DNA of 29,068 bases, taken from CAYMJO01 sp964391305 (GTDB lineage Bacteria > Patescibacteriota > CALEFQ01). The position numbers and the translations under genes were made by a program. The stretch covers positions 1-29,068 of the forward strand of contig CAYMJO010000007.1 in the NCBI GenBank assembly GCA_964391305.1, in the 5' to 3' direction. Below the pieces are notes generated by a model, which saw only the letters and a list, made by a program, of their open reading frames with translations, was not told where the DNA came from and made no database searches. Positions 15,805 through 23,120 of this stretch are shown here, one piece after another (within the stretch, counting starts at the first letter, position 1; each line of letters begins with the position of its first letter).

Positions 15805-15862
15805 ATTCGTTAATCTGTAATTTGTTAAAATTCGTTGGAATTCGATAAAAATTTGTAAGCTA
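15805..15862 (+). repeat. AT-rich intergenic element upstream of fpg
   Basis: GTAATTTGTTAAAATTC, then GGAATTCGATAAAAATTTG and TAAGC directly before the fpg start. It shares both blocks and their order with 1317-1376 upstream of xseA. Confidence 0.45.
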
Positions 15863-15864
15863 AT

Positions 15865-16656
15865 ATGCCGGAGCTTCCAGACTTAGAAGTCTTACGTGAA
15901 AATATTTTAAAAAAATTCCTTGGCAAAAAGGTTGTGTTTGTTCGCGCTCGGAAAAATACGGCGAGTCTTCATTCAAAAATCCGCGGCAAAAAGCTTGTTG
16001 GCATAACTCGCAGGGGAAAATATCTTGTGCTCGCGTTCGGCTTCACGGTTACAGATATTTTCTGCGAATTGGTTTTGCATTTGATGCTCAATGGTCGTTT
16101 GGTCTCTTTTAATGAAAAAGAGCCAATTGGAGGAATCGACTTGTTTGTTATAAGATTTGAAAATGGCGAGGATCTTCGTTTGCGGGATCGCACCTTTTGG
16201 GCGAAATATTGGGTCGGAAGCGATGGGAAGCTGGACAAGCTCGGCGTTGAACCCTTGAGTAATGAGTTTACTTTGGATTTTTTTAAAAAAAAGTTGGAAA
16301 AGAGCCGCACGAAGATCAAACCGCTTTTGATGAAACAAGAGTTTATCGCGGGAATTGGAAATGCATACACTGATGAAGCACTTTTTGACGCGAAAATACA
16401 TCCAAAGACGTCCGCGAATAAATTAGATGACGAAAAGGTTAAAAAATTGTATAATTCTATTAAGAAAGTTTTGAGTAATGGGATAAAAAAAGTGAAAGAG
16501 GCTGTGGGCTCAAAGATTTTTGAAGATGAAGATAGGAAGTTTATGAAGATTTATAGAAAGGCTTCAAGTCCGTGTCCTCGTTGCGGAGAAAAAATTAGGA
16601 TGACGAAAGTCGGAGGAAGAGATACTTTTTATTGTCCATTGTGTCAGCTTTATTAG
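15865..16656 (+). CDS. mutM: Formamidopyrimidine-DNA glycosylase
   Basis: Fpg/MutM removes oxidised purines such as 8-oxoguanine and cleaves the abasic site. The 263-residue protein begins MPELPDLE: Pro2 is the nucleophile and Glu3 the catalytic acid. The family usually has MPELPEVE, so Glu6 is Asp here. RRGKYLVL carries the conserved Lys, and AGIGNAYTDEALFDAKIHP is the helix-two-turn-helix. The C-terminal zinc finger CPRC...CPLC (Cys pairs about 237/240 and 257/260) is intact with GRDTFYCP. Length is normal. Together with nth and mutSL it gives the window a repair cluster. Confidence 0.93.
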   Translation: MPELPDLEVLRENILKKFLGKKVVFVRARKNTASLHSKIRGKKLVGITRRGKYLVLAFGFTVTDIFCELVLHLMLNGRLVSFNEKEPIGGIDLFVIRFENGEDLRLRDRTFWAKYWVGSDGKLDKLGVEPLSNEFTLDFFKKKLEKSRTKIKPLLMKQEFIAGIGNAYTDEALFDAKIHPKTSANKLDDEKVKKLYNSIKKVLSNGIKKVKEAVGSKIFEDEDRKFMKIYRKASSPCPRCGEKIRMTKVGGRDTFYCPLCQLY

Positions 16657-16670
16657 TTTTTATAAATTTT

Positions 16671-17567
16671 ATGCTAATTGGTAAAAATTATTCGAAGATT
16701 ATTTTAGCGATTGCTTTGGTTTTCGCATGGGTAATATTTGCTGGCTGTAAATTGCCTTGGCAGAAAGGCAAAGATGACGTTGAAAATATTGGAATCGTTC
16801 AAAATATTGAGACAACTTCGAACACGAGTGTTGTCCGAAGTGATGAGGGGAGCCTGCAGTTTTCTCTTGGAGAAGGACGAGGACTTAATGTTTCTGATGA
16901 AGACATGCTTGCGCAAGAGTATGACGGGAAAGTGCGCTGGTCGCCAAAGGGTGATCTTATTTCACTTGGCATGAGTAATCTGACTGCGGCGAGCGCGCAG
17001 ACGCAGGTTGTTGATGCCCAAATGGGCGAACGTAAGGGCTTTGTCAACGGATATAACTTTCATTGGGACAGCATGGATCCATCCAAGGTTATTTTTACGC
17101 AGCATCAATATTATGATGCGCCGACTTATGGTTCGCATGAGGTTACTGTGAAAGTTGCCGAGAAAGACGTTCTTGGCAAAGACGTTTTCACTCTCGAAGG
17201 TTTGAATTATGAAGTTCTTCACGACTCAGGTCCGGAGGGGTCGAGTTTTTACGAGGATAAGAAAGAGAAAGTGACTTCAGGTGAAGATATTTCTTATACT
17301 CTCGATTCTCCAAGGGGTGATTATGTTGGTTTTGTAAAAAAAGATTCTTCGGACTTTGAACATATTTTCATGATGATGGCGGGCGGAGATACTTCCCGAG
17401 CTTCACAGCTTACATCAGGCAACACGGCAAACGATTATTTTGATTTTTCTCCAGATCAAAAATATATAGTCTATAAAGAAATCGGCGACAAGAAAGATAA
17501 TTTTGGAAACTACGATTATTCTAAAGAGAATGTTAAAATTAAAATAGCGGATTTGGTAGTAGAGTAG
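16671..17567 (+). CDS. Lipoprotein with WD40/TolB-like repeats
   Basis: I take the ATG at 16671, which gives a normal lipoprotein signal: Lys-rich start, hydrophobic core and lipobox VIFAGC. A longer in-frame start at 16632 would overlap the end of fpg and put extra hydrophobic sequence before the signal. The mature part of about 275 residues contains propeller-like blades: KVRWSPKGDLISLGMS, YNFHWDSMDPSKVIF and FDFSPDQKYIVYKEI, the W/F-SP-DG-I pattern of PD40/TolB-like beta-propellers. It is too short for a full six-bladed propeller with all blades recognisable. Probably an envelope protein of unknown partner. Confidence 0.7.
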   Translation: MLIGKNYSKIILAIALVFAWVIFAGCKLPWQKGKDDVENIGIVQNIETTSNTSVVRSDEGSLQFSLGEGRGLNVSDEDMLAQEYDGKVRWSPKGDLISLGMSNLTAASAQTQVVDAQMGERKGFVNGYNFHWDSMDPSKVIFTQHQYYDAPTYGSHEVTVKVAEKDVLGKDVFTLEGLNYEVLHDSGPEGSSFYEDKKEKVTSGEDISYTLDSPRGDYVGFVKKDSSDFEHIFMMMAGGDTSRASQLTSGNTANDYFDFSPDQKYIVYKEIGDKKDNFGNYDYSKENVKIKIADLVVE

Positions 17568-17643
17568 GAAATTATGTGTCGTTGGTTTGTATATCCAGTA
17601 ATGAGCGTTTTTCTGTAATTTGATTTTTAACTTTTTAATTTTT

Positions 17644-18243
17644 ATGCAAATTGAAGTTCGCGTTCGCGCGAAAATTGAAAAAAAGGAGGAAATTATACGA
17701 AAGCTTGAGGAAAAAGGAGCTTATTTTGAGGGGAAGAACGATTCCACTAGTTGGTATTATGGCAAAGAACTTTTTAAGAAGAAAGGAGTCCAGCTTCGCG
17801 TTCTTGAATACAGATATCCCGAAGATGAGAAGAAGATTTATCTCACCTACAAAGAGCCTCAAAAAGAAGGAAGCTTTGAATTGCGTGAAATCTTTGGAGA
17901 GTTAAAAAGAAACTCTAAAGTTTTCGAGAGGCTTGGTTTTACGAGCCGTGATTTTACGACTCCCATAGACGCGGAGAAAACTTTTGAGGACAACGGTCTT
18001 GAGAAATTTCTCGAAGTGAATATTTCTGATGAAAAAAAATATCGATACGGAGTTTTTGAGATAAAAACATTTAGAATAGAAGAGCTTTCTTTGGATTTGA
18101 TCGAGATCGAACTCAACGTTGCATGGGAAAAAGATATTCCGAAAGCAAAGGAAGAGATTTACACGATGATGAAAGAGCTTGGTATTTCCAAAGCGAATGA
18201 GGTGAAGAAGTGCGGGATGGAGATGGTTTTCGCGACGCTGTAA
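17644..18243 (+). CDS. CYTH-domain protein (class IV adenylate cyclase/CyaB-like)
   Basis: The ATG at 17644 puts the first strand at the N-terminus, as in CyaB and thiamine-triphosphatase proteins; the in-frame reading from 17620 adds residues the family lacks. The 199-residue protein has the tunnel-fold order: IEVRVRAKI, a helix ending in LEEKGAYFEG, VQLRVLEYR, KIYLTYKEP, EVNISDEKKYRY, LDLIEIELNV and a C-terminal helix. The CYTH signature ExExK reads E-x-R-x-R here, so metal binding by the second glutamate is lost. CYTH enzymes act on triphosphates (ATP, ThTP, PPPi); the true substrate is unknown and the change may mean reduced or different activity. Confidence 0.75.
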   Translation: MQIEVRVRAKIEKKEEIIRKLEEKGAYFEGKNDSTSWYYGKELFKKKGVQLRVLEYRYPEDEKKIYLTYKEPQKEGSFELREIFGELKRNSKVFERLGFTSRDFTTPIDAEKTFEDNGLEKFLEVNISDEKKYRYGVFEIKTFRIEELSLDLIEIELNVAWEKDIPKAKEEIYTMMKELGISKANEVKKCGMEMVFATL

Positions 18244-18291
18244 GTGCTTAATATATTCTGGAACGGTTGTTTTTTATTCTAAACAATTTAC

Positions 18292-18864
18292 ATGAAACCA
18301 AGAAAAATTGCATTATTAGTTTTGCTGATAGCCTTTTTAGTTATTGTTGGGACAGTGATACTTTATGAATTTGGGGACTTAACGTTTATAAAGTACAATG
18401 CAGAGCTCTCGGAGCTTGATTTGCCAGAACGCTTTGAAATTACTTTTGCCAGAGAAATTGACAAGGAGAACGACGAAGCTCGCACTTACAAAATTTTCAC
18501 AGATGGTAAAGATGAAGAATATCTCGGGAAAGAAAACATTGGTCGTTGGGGAGATGCGGCGTCCAATAATTCTCTAGAAGAAAGTATGGGGGGTTATGTG
18601 GGCGAATGTAAATTTGAAGGCAAGGAATTGCTTATTACTACTGGTATATTTAAAACAGAAATGTTAATCAATAATCGGGGAGAGCGTCTTTTATTAGAGC
18701 GAAAATATGGTTTATTCCCGTCACTGGGAATATCTCAAGTGCGTTGGCTGCCAGACGGAAGGCATTTGGTTATTGTAAGCGGTTTAAGTGTGGGGATCTA
18801 TGATACAATGAATAAGAATTATGCCTATTTAACTGACGGTTGGTCGGTCATGGAGTCGAAGTAG
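18292..18864 (+). CDS. Membrane-anchored protein of unknown function
   Basis: This 190-residue protein has a single N-terminal membrane segment (about 7-26) and an extracytoplasmic domain. Near the C-terminus, SQVRWLPDGRHLVIVSGLSVGIYD looks like one WD40/PD40-type blade, related in style to the lipoprotein at 16671. The central part (EVLGKENIGRWGD region) is not recognised. Between the two similar proteins sits the CYTH gene. Confidence 0.65.
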   Translation: MKPRKIALLVLLIAFLVIVGTVILYEFGDLTFIKYNAELSELDLPERFEITFAREIDKENDEARTYKIFTDGKDEEYLGKENIGRWGDAASNNSLEESMGGYVGECKFEGKELLITTGIFKTEMLINNRGERLLLERKYGLFPSLGISQVRWLPDGRHLVIVSGLSVGIYDTMNKNYAYLTDGWSVMESK

Positions 18865-18969
18865 TGGACGCGTTTATATTTTTATATATAACATAGAGTA
18901 AAGTTTGCGGTGCAACTTATGCTCGAACTGAACAAGCGGAGCGATTTGGCGATTCAAGCATTTTCTGCC

Positions 18970-18987
18970 TTTTGGGCTTTTTTTATT
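18970..18987 (+). terminator. Weak terminator-like T-run before the ferredoxin/KOR operon
   Basis: Short GCC/GGC pairing flanks TTTTG and is followed by seven T. The stem is poor. The gap 18865-19106 otherwise holds only the promoter and hairpin annotated separately. Confidence 0.25.
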
Positions 18988-19015
18988 TACTTTTTTAAAA
19001 AGATTTTGCTATAAT
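18986..19015 (+). promoter_or_regulatory. Promoter of the ferredoxin/KOR/sucCD operon
   Basis: TTTACT (18986-18991), an 18-base spacer, and a perfect TATAAT (19010-19015) preceded by TGC, which makes an extended -10. Transcription would start near 19022 and run through the inverted repeat at 19043-19085. Confidence 0.6.
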
Positions 19016-19042
19016 AAATTCTTGCGAACTTATTTAAGGTTT

Positions 19043-19085
19043 TTATCTTTTAGCCAAGAAAATATTTTTTTTGGCTAAAAGATAA
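19043..19085 (+). promoter_or_regulatory. Perfect 15-bp inverted repeat in the operon leader
   Basis: TTATCTTTTAGCCAA (19043-19057) and TTGGCTAAAAGATAA (19071-19085) are exact reverse complements around a 13-base loop; three more pairs (with one G-U) can extend the base. It lies between the promoter and the ferredoxin start. No T-run follows on either strand, so it is not a simple terminator. It may be a repressor site or an mRNA structure that controls the operon. Confidence 0.75.
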
Positions 19086-19106
19086 GAAAAATAGAGAAAA
19101 CTTTAA

Positions 19107-19322
19107 ATGAGTTCTGCCATACCATCTCAAAAGAATTCAAAAAAGAAATTCGAATGGAAAAAAGGCCTCTGCAAAGAGTGCGATATTTGCATTAAAATGT
19201 GTCCTAAGTGCGGGCTGAAATTTGAGAATGGCGAGCTTGTGCGAGATGAGAAAAAGTGCAATTTTTGCCGGATTTGTGAGCGATATTGTCCGGATAGCTC
19301 TATAAAGATTCATGAACTTTAA
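19107..19322 (+). CDS. korD: 2[4Fe-4S] ferredoxin, delta subunit of 2-oxoacid:ferredoxin oxidoreductase
   Basis: A 71-residue ferredoxin with two complete cluster motifs: Cys 22, 25, 28, 32 followed by Pro, and Cys 51, 54, 57, 61 followed by Pro, each C-x2-C-x2-C-x3-CP. An additional Cys lies at 35. The basic N-terminal tail of about 18 residues is unlike free clostridial ferredoxins and is seen in KorD/OorD/PorD subunits. It is the first gene of the operon and 69 bases before korA, and would carry electrons from the TPP enzyme to the soluble ferredoxin pool. Confidence 0.88.
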   Translation: MSSAIPSQKNSKKKFEWKKGLCKECDICIKMCPKCGLKFENGELVRDEKKCNFCRICERYCPDSSIKIHEL

Positions 19323-19334
19323 TAAAATTGCAAG

Positions 19335-19380
19335 TTTGTGATTTGTAAAATTCGGTTGGATTTGGAGAAATTTATATAAT
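19335..19380 (+). promoter_or_regulatory. Possible internal promoter/AT-rich element before korA
   Basis: TATAAT at 19375-19380 with TTCGGT at 19351-19356 (18-base spacer) lies just 11 bases before the korA ATG. The surrounding TTTGTAAAATTCGGTTGGA resembles the element upstream of fpg. Confidence 0.4.
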
Positions 19381-19391
19381 GTTGTGACTTT

Positions 19392-20420
19392 ATGAAAAGA
19401 TTAATAGAAGGTAATCAAGCGTGTTTCTTGGGCACGGTTGCCGCGGGCGCCCGTTTTTATGCTGGATATCCCATCACTCCGTCAAGCGAGATTATGACGG
19501 AGGCGGCGGAGTATGCTTCAGAGCATACGGATTTTAAATTTATGCAGATGGAAGACGAGATCGCGAGCGCGATGGCGGTGATAGGAGCGTCGCTTGCTGG
19601 AGCCAAAGCTTTTACGGCGACGTCTGGTCCTGGATTTTCTCTTATGCAAGAGTCGATAGGTTTGGCATACATGACATCGACGCCTTGCGTTTTCATCGAT
19701 GTCCAACGCGTAGGTCCATCGACTGGAATGCCGACTTATCCGGCGCAAGGCGATGTGTTCGCGGCGGGGCATGGAACGCATGGAGACTACAATGCCATAG
19801 TTTTGGCGCCGAATTCCGTCGGAGAATGCTATCAATTGACCGCTTGTGCGTTTGACATGGCGGAAGAGGCCGAGACTCCGGTTATTGTCCTTTCCGATGG
19901 ATATGTCGGACACCTTTCGGAGATTATCGATTTGGAAAAAATAAAAATTTCAATTTCTGCAAAACGCAGGAGAAAACCAATCGGCTTTGGTACGCGCCAC
20001 TTCACTGGATTGCTTTCAGAAAATGGCGTTCCCAAAACCTCCGATTCCAAAGTTTACAATGAATGGTATTATGCGAAAAAGAAGACCGTTTTGGATGTTG
20101 CTTTGAAACAAAATTTGTACGAATATATTGAAAATAAGAAAAGCGACACTCTCTTGATTTCGTTTGGCATCACATCTCGGGTTTGCATGGATCTGAAAAG
20201 CAAATTTGGCTATTTCAGGCCCATCAGGCTTTTGCCGATTTTAGAGAAAGAATTGAGAGAAGTTTCTAAAAATTATAAAAAAATAATTGTTGTCGAGGCA
20301 AATGACGGGCAGTATGCTTCGCTTGTTGAGCAGGCTTTGATGAGAAAGGTCGGGAAGATAGCTTTGCTTGGCGGGGAAATAAATTTAGAGAATATCAAAC
20401 GTCAAATGCCGCGTCTTTAA
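19392..20420 (+). CDS. korA: 2-oxoacid:ferredoxin oxidoreductase subunit alpha
   Basis: The alpha subunit of the KOR family, which oxidatively decarboxylates a 2-oxoacid to acyl-CoA with reduction of ferredoxin. The 342 residues show GNQACFLGTVAAGARFYAGYPITPSSE, MEDEIASAMAVIGASLAGAKAFTATSGPGFSLMQE and DVQRVGPSTGMPTYPAQGD, all diagnostic of KorA/VorB-type pyrimidine-binding subunits. The C-terminal transketolase-like domain (about 245-342) ends in IVVEANDGQYASLVEQAL. The YPITPSSE loop is of the separate-subunit type, not the gamma-alpha fusion. Substrate is most likely 2-oxoglutarate given sucCD downstream, but branched-chain or other 2-oxoacids cannot be excluded from sequence alone. Confidence 0.92.
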   Translation: MKRLIEGNQACFLGTVAAGARFYAGYPITPSSEIMTEAAEYASEHTDFKFMQMEDEIASAMAVIGASLAGAKAFTATSGPGFSLMQESIGLAYMTSTPCVFIDVQRVGPSTGMPTYPAQGDVFAAGHGTHGDYNAIVLAPNSVGECYQLTACAFDMAEEAETPVIVLSDGYVGHLSEIIDLEKIKISISAKRRRKPIGFGTRHFTGLLSENGVPKTSDSKVYNEWYYAKKKTVLDVALKQNLYEYIENKKSDTLLISFGITSRVCMDLKSKFGYFRPIRLLPILEKELREVSKNYKKIIVVEANDGQYASLVEQALMRKVGKIALLGGEINLENIKRQMPRL

Positions 20421-20506
20421 TGAGTGTCTAAGTTCTAATGTAGCTAAAGCTTCATGCCTGACATTTGACAGTTGGCGTTGGTCATTCAACACTAAGTATA
20501 ATTTTC

Positions 20507-21250
20507 ATGAATAGAAAAACAAAAGATTCAATCATCAAGGAATATCGCATGCCCACGGTCTGGTGTCCCGGATGTGGCATTGGTATTGTTTTTAAAAATC
20601 TCGCGGATGACTTTACGGAGCTTGGATACAACAGCAAGGATACGACGGTCATTTCGGGCATAGGCTGTACGGGGCGCATGGCTGGATATTTCAACATGGA
20701 TACTTTTCATACCACGCATGGAAGACCAATTCCTGCCGCGGAGGCTGTTAAAATTTATAATCCAAAGCTTAATGTCGTTGTTGTGTCGGGAGACGGAGAT
20801 CTTTTGAGCATTGGTGGGAATCATCTTTTGCACGCGGCGAGGCGGAACACTGACATTACTGTAATAATGACTAATAACGAAGTGTACGGCATGACTGGCG
20901 GACAGAGCGCGCCAACGATCAAGCGCGGGCATATTTCCCAAACCGCGCCGAAGGGATCTACTCATGATCCGATGAATGTTCAGCCGATCATCGTTGGCAA
21001 CAAGCGTCATTTTTATGCGCGTACAACGGTGTTTCATCTTCCCCTTTTGAAAAAATGCATCAGGGAAGCTCTTGAATGGAAAGGATTTTCTTTTGTTGAA
21101 GTCATTACGAATTGTCCGGAGCGATTTGGCAAGATGAACAAGATGAAAAGCCCGGCGGATATGATATTGTCTTTTAAGGAAAATTATAGAATTAACGCCA
21201 AGCCGAAAATGATGTTGGAGGAGAATGAGATTGGAATTTTAAAAAGTTAA
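20507..21250 (+). CDS. korB: 2-oxoacid:ferredoxin oxidoreductase subunit beta (TPP-binding)
   Basis: The beta subunit holds thiamine pyrophosphate. The protein (247 aa from the ATG at 20507) has MPTVWCPGCGIG near the N-terminus, GIGCTGRMAGYFNMDTFHTTHGR, the TPP/Mg motif GDGDLLSIGGNH and NNEVYGMTGGQSAPT, as in KorB/OorB. Cys in the CPGCG and IGCTG segments could ligate the catalytic-site cluster found in the family. A TTG-started reading from 20465 adds MTVGVGHSTLSIIF, which no family member needs and which comes from a repeated intergenic sequence, so I prefer the ATG. It begins 86 bases after korA. Confidence 0.92.
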   Translation: MNRKTKDSIIKEYRMPTVWCPGCGIGIVFKNLADDFTELGYNSKDTTVISGIGCTGRMAGYFNMDTFHTTHGRPIPAAEAVKIYNPKLNVVVVSGDGDLLSIGGNHLLHAARRNTDITVIMTNNEVYGMTGGQSAPTIKRGHISQTAPKGSTHDPMNVQPIIVGNKRHFYARTTVFHLPLLKKCIREALEWKGFSFVEVITNCPERFGKMNKMKSPADMILSFKENYRINAKPKMMLEENEIGILKS

Positions 21251-21289
21251 AATTTTTGTTTTTTGTCCATGGTTTAATTGATTTGTTTT

Positions 21290-21781
21290 ATGAAAGATAG
21301 CGCGAAAATAATAATAAGCGGTTTAGGCGGACAAGGTATCCGGGCTTTTGGCGTTATTTTGGGTAATCTTTTGGTGCAAAGGGGATACGAGATTTCCATG
21401 CTTGCCGACTATGATTCAGCGTCCCGCGGAGGTACGATTGTTACCCATTTTGTTTATGGCAGTGGAAGAATAGAAAACCCTGTTATAGATTCTCCCGACA
21501 TCTGGATCAAATTTGCGGATACTCCGAAGAGTTTTAACGCGAAGGAATTTATTTACGATAAGTTATTTTGTAAAGAAAAGTCTGGCAAGGGATATGATTT
21601 TTCAAAGATGGGAAAGGAAAAATTTGGGAAGCCGATTTATGGAAATTCGATCGCGATAGGCAAAATTCTCAAAATTTTGGGAGTCGATCTGAAAGATTTT
21701 GATATAAAAAAAGCATTGCCGGCAAAACTAAGAAAAGATGATAGCAACGAAATGGCAGTTAAGCTTGGGTATGGTCTTTGA
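21290..21781 (+). CDS. korC: 2-oxoacid:ferredoxin oxidoreductase subunit gamma
   Basis: This 163-residue gamma subunit begins with the Rossmann-like ISGLGGQGIRAFGVILGN and has MLADYDSASRGGTIVTHFVY, the conserved sequence that contacts CoA and the alpha/beta core. It is slightly shorter than usual (about 180-190 aa). The ATG at 21290 gives the normal N-terminus; the TTG at 21278 would add four residues. It lies 39 bases after korB. The order ferredoxin-alpha-beta-gamma gives a complete KOR. Confidence 0.9.
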   Translation: MKDSAKIIISGLGGQGIRAFGVILGNLLVQRGYEISMLADYDSASRGGTIVTHFVYGSGRIENPVIDSPDIWIKFADTPKSFNAKEFIYDKLFCKEKSGKGYDFSKMGKEKFGKPIYGNSIAIGKILKILGVDLKDFDIKKALPAKLRKDDSNEMAVKLGYGL

Positions 21782-21879
21782 TAAATTCGGAATCCGAATA
21801 TCGTAAATTCAATGTTGTGTGAGACAACATCGAGTTTCAATGCCGAATCATTGCGTTTTGATTTTTTTTAAAAAGCATT

Positions 21880-22995
21880 ATGAATTTGAAGGAATATCAA
21901 GGTAAGGAGTTGTTTCATGAATATGGCATCCCTATTCCTACGGGTGTCGTTGTTTCGTCTTCAAAAACTTTGCCAAAGGAAATAGAGAAGATAAAGGGCG
22001 AGGTCGTTTTGAAAGTGCAAGTTGGAACAGGAAAGAGAAAAAAGGCCGGCGGCGTTAAAATAGTTGAGAACTTTGGAGACAATGTGAAAAAAAGTTTGAC
22101 AGAAATGCTTGGCAAGGATTTCGGCGGAGAAGTCGCGGAGAAAGTTTTGGTTTATGAAAAAGTCGAGATTGAAAGAGAGATGTATTTGTCGATCACCGTT
22201 GACAGGGGAAAAAAATGCCCCGTCGTTATTTTTTCAAAAGACGGCGGGATTGACATCGAAGAGCTCTCGGAGAAATATCCTGATAAAATTAAAAAATTTT
22301 TTTTAAAAAATTTAGATTTTAAAAATTATAAAAAAGAGATTACTAAATCTTGCGGTGAGGAAGTCGCGGAATTTGCAGAAAAATTGTACGAACTCTTTCT
22401 AGAAAAAGACGCGACACTCGTTGAAGTCAATCCTCTTGGAAAAAACAATGATGGTCTCGTTGCGATTGATTCCAAAGTTGTTATTGACGACAATGCTTTG
22501 TTTCGGCACGAGGAACTCTTGAAATACAAGACGGAAGATTTGACAGCGCTTGAACGCGAGGCAAAGGAGAACGATCTCGCTTACGTTGAGCTTGATGGCG
22601 ACATTGCGGTGATTGGAAACGGCGCTGGACTTGTGATGGCGACGCTCGATACCGTTGCGCATTTCGGCGGACACGTTGCGAATTTCCTCGATGTCGGCGG
22701 AGGAGCAACTGCGGACAAGATGAAAAAAGCCTTGGAAATTGTTTTGAAGAAAAAGGGCATCAAAAAGGTTTTTATAAATATTTTTGGAGGGATTACTAGA
22801 GCGGACGAAATTGCCAAGGGGCTTGTCGATTACATTTCTGAAAATAAGCTGGACATTCCGGTTGTTCTTCGCATGGTCGGAACTCGCGAGACTGAAGCTA
22901 AAAAAATTCTCGCTGACGCGAAAATAGATTTTTATGATGATATGGAAGATGCGGTTAAGGACGTCGTTGGAGAACAGGCGCAAGCCTGTTTGTAG
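21880..22995 (+). CDS. sucC: Succinyl-CoA synthetase (ADP/GDP-forming) subunit beta
   Basis: SucC binds the nucleotide and works with SucD to convert succinyl-CoA (or another acyl-CoA) to the acid with formation of ATP or GTP. The 371-residue protein has the N-terminal ATP-grasp part MNLKEYQGKELFHEYGIPIPTG, KVQVGTGKRKKAGGVKIV, the metal site LVEVNPLG, and the C-terminal FLDVGGGATADKMKKAL with FINIFGGITRADEIAKGL. The usual KAQV-HAGGRGKAGG loop is altered (GTGKRKK), which may affect nucleotide choice. The last eight residues (GEQAQACL) and the stop are encoded by a GC-rich repeat at 22969-22991, so the natural C-terminus has been replaced or extended. Confidence 0.92.
   Translation: MNLKEYQGKELFHEYGIPIPTGVVVSSSKTLPKEIEKIKGEVVLKVQVGTGKRKKAGGVKIVENFGDNVKKSLTEMLGKDFGGEVAEKVLVYEKVEIEREMYLSITVDRGKKCPVVIFSKDGGIDIEELSEKYPDKIKKFFLKNLDFKNYKKEITKSCGEEVAEFAEKLYELFLEKDATLVEVNPLGKNNDGLVAIDSKVVIDDNALFRHEELLKYKTEDLTALEREAKENDLAYVELDGDIAVIGNGAGLVMATLDTVAHFGGHVANFLDVGGGATADKMKKALEIVLKKKGIKKVFINIFGGITRADEIAKGLVDYISENKLDIPVVLRMVGTRETEAKKILADAKIDFYDDMEDAVKDVVGEQAQACL
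22969..22991 (+). repeat. GC-rich hairpin repeat overlapping the sucC stop region
   Basis: GGAGAACAGGCGCAAGCCTG followed by TTT. ACAGGC and GCCTGT form a hairpin with a GCAA loop. It is a short form of the repeat at 23045 and an inverted relative of the copy at 23013. Its sequence is read as the last codons of sucC. Confidence 0.8.
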
Positions 22996-23012
22996 GTTTT
23001 AGCGTTTTTGCC

Positions 23013-23035
23013 AGCAGGCTTGCGCCTGCTCTCCG
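23013..23035 (-). repeat. GC-rich hairpin repeat, inverted copy
   Basis: On the plus strand AGCAGGCTTGCGCCTGCTCT then CCG; the arms AGCAGGC and GCCTGCT form a stem with a TTGC loop. Reverse orientation relative to the copies at 22969 and 23045. Confidence 0.8.
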
Positions 23036-23044
23036 AAAGAGGTT

Positions 23045-23091
23045 GGAGAACAGGCCTACCAGAGGCAGGCAGGCGCGAGCCTGTTCTCTCC
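23045..23091 (+). repeat. Long GC-rich palindromic repeat between sucC and sucD
   Basis: The outer arms GAGAACAGGC (23046-23055) and GCCTGTTCTC (23079-23088) are perfect inverted repeats of 10 bp. The first 41 bases match the reverse complement of 11911-11951 upstream of mutL with two differences. Confidence 0.85.
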
Positions 23092-23120
23092 GATTCGTAT
23101 AATTTTTTTAAAAAAAAGAA

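Noticed and set aside
16632..16670. Earlier start of the lipoprotein gene, overlapping fpg
   Set aside because: The ATG at 16671 gives a normal lipoprotein signal peptide of the expected length.
18900..18965. Possible tRNA (TTCGAG-like loop on the minus strand)
   Set aside because: No acceptor or anticodon stem can be formed and the segment is too short.
20465..20506. TTG start for korB giving an MTVGVGHS leader
   Set aside because: The extra sequence resembles intergenic repeat DNA, and the ATG at 20507 gives the normal KorB N-terminus.
22969..23091. CRISPR-like array between sucC and sucD
   Set aside because: The repeats are palindromic, of different lengths and in both orientations, without regular spacers or cas genes.
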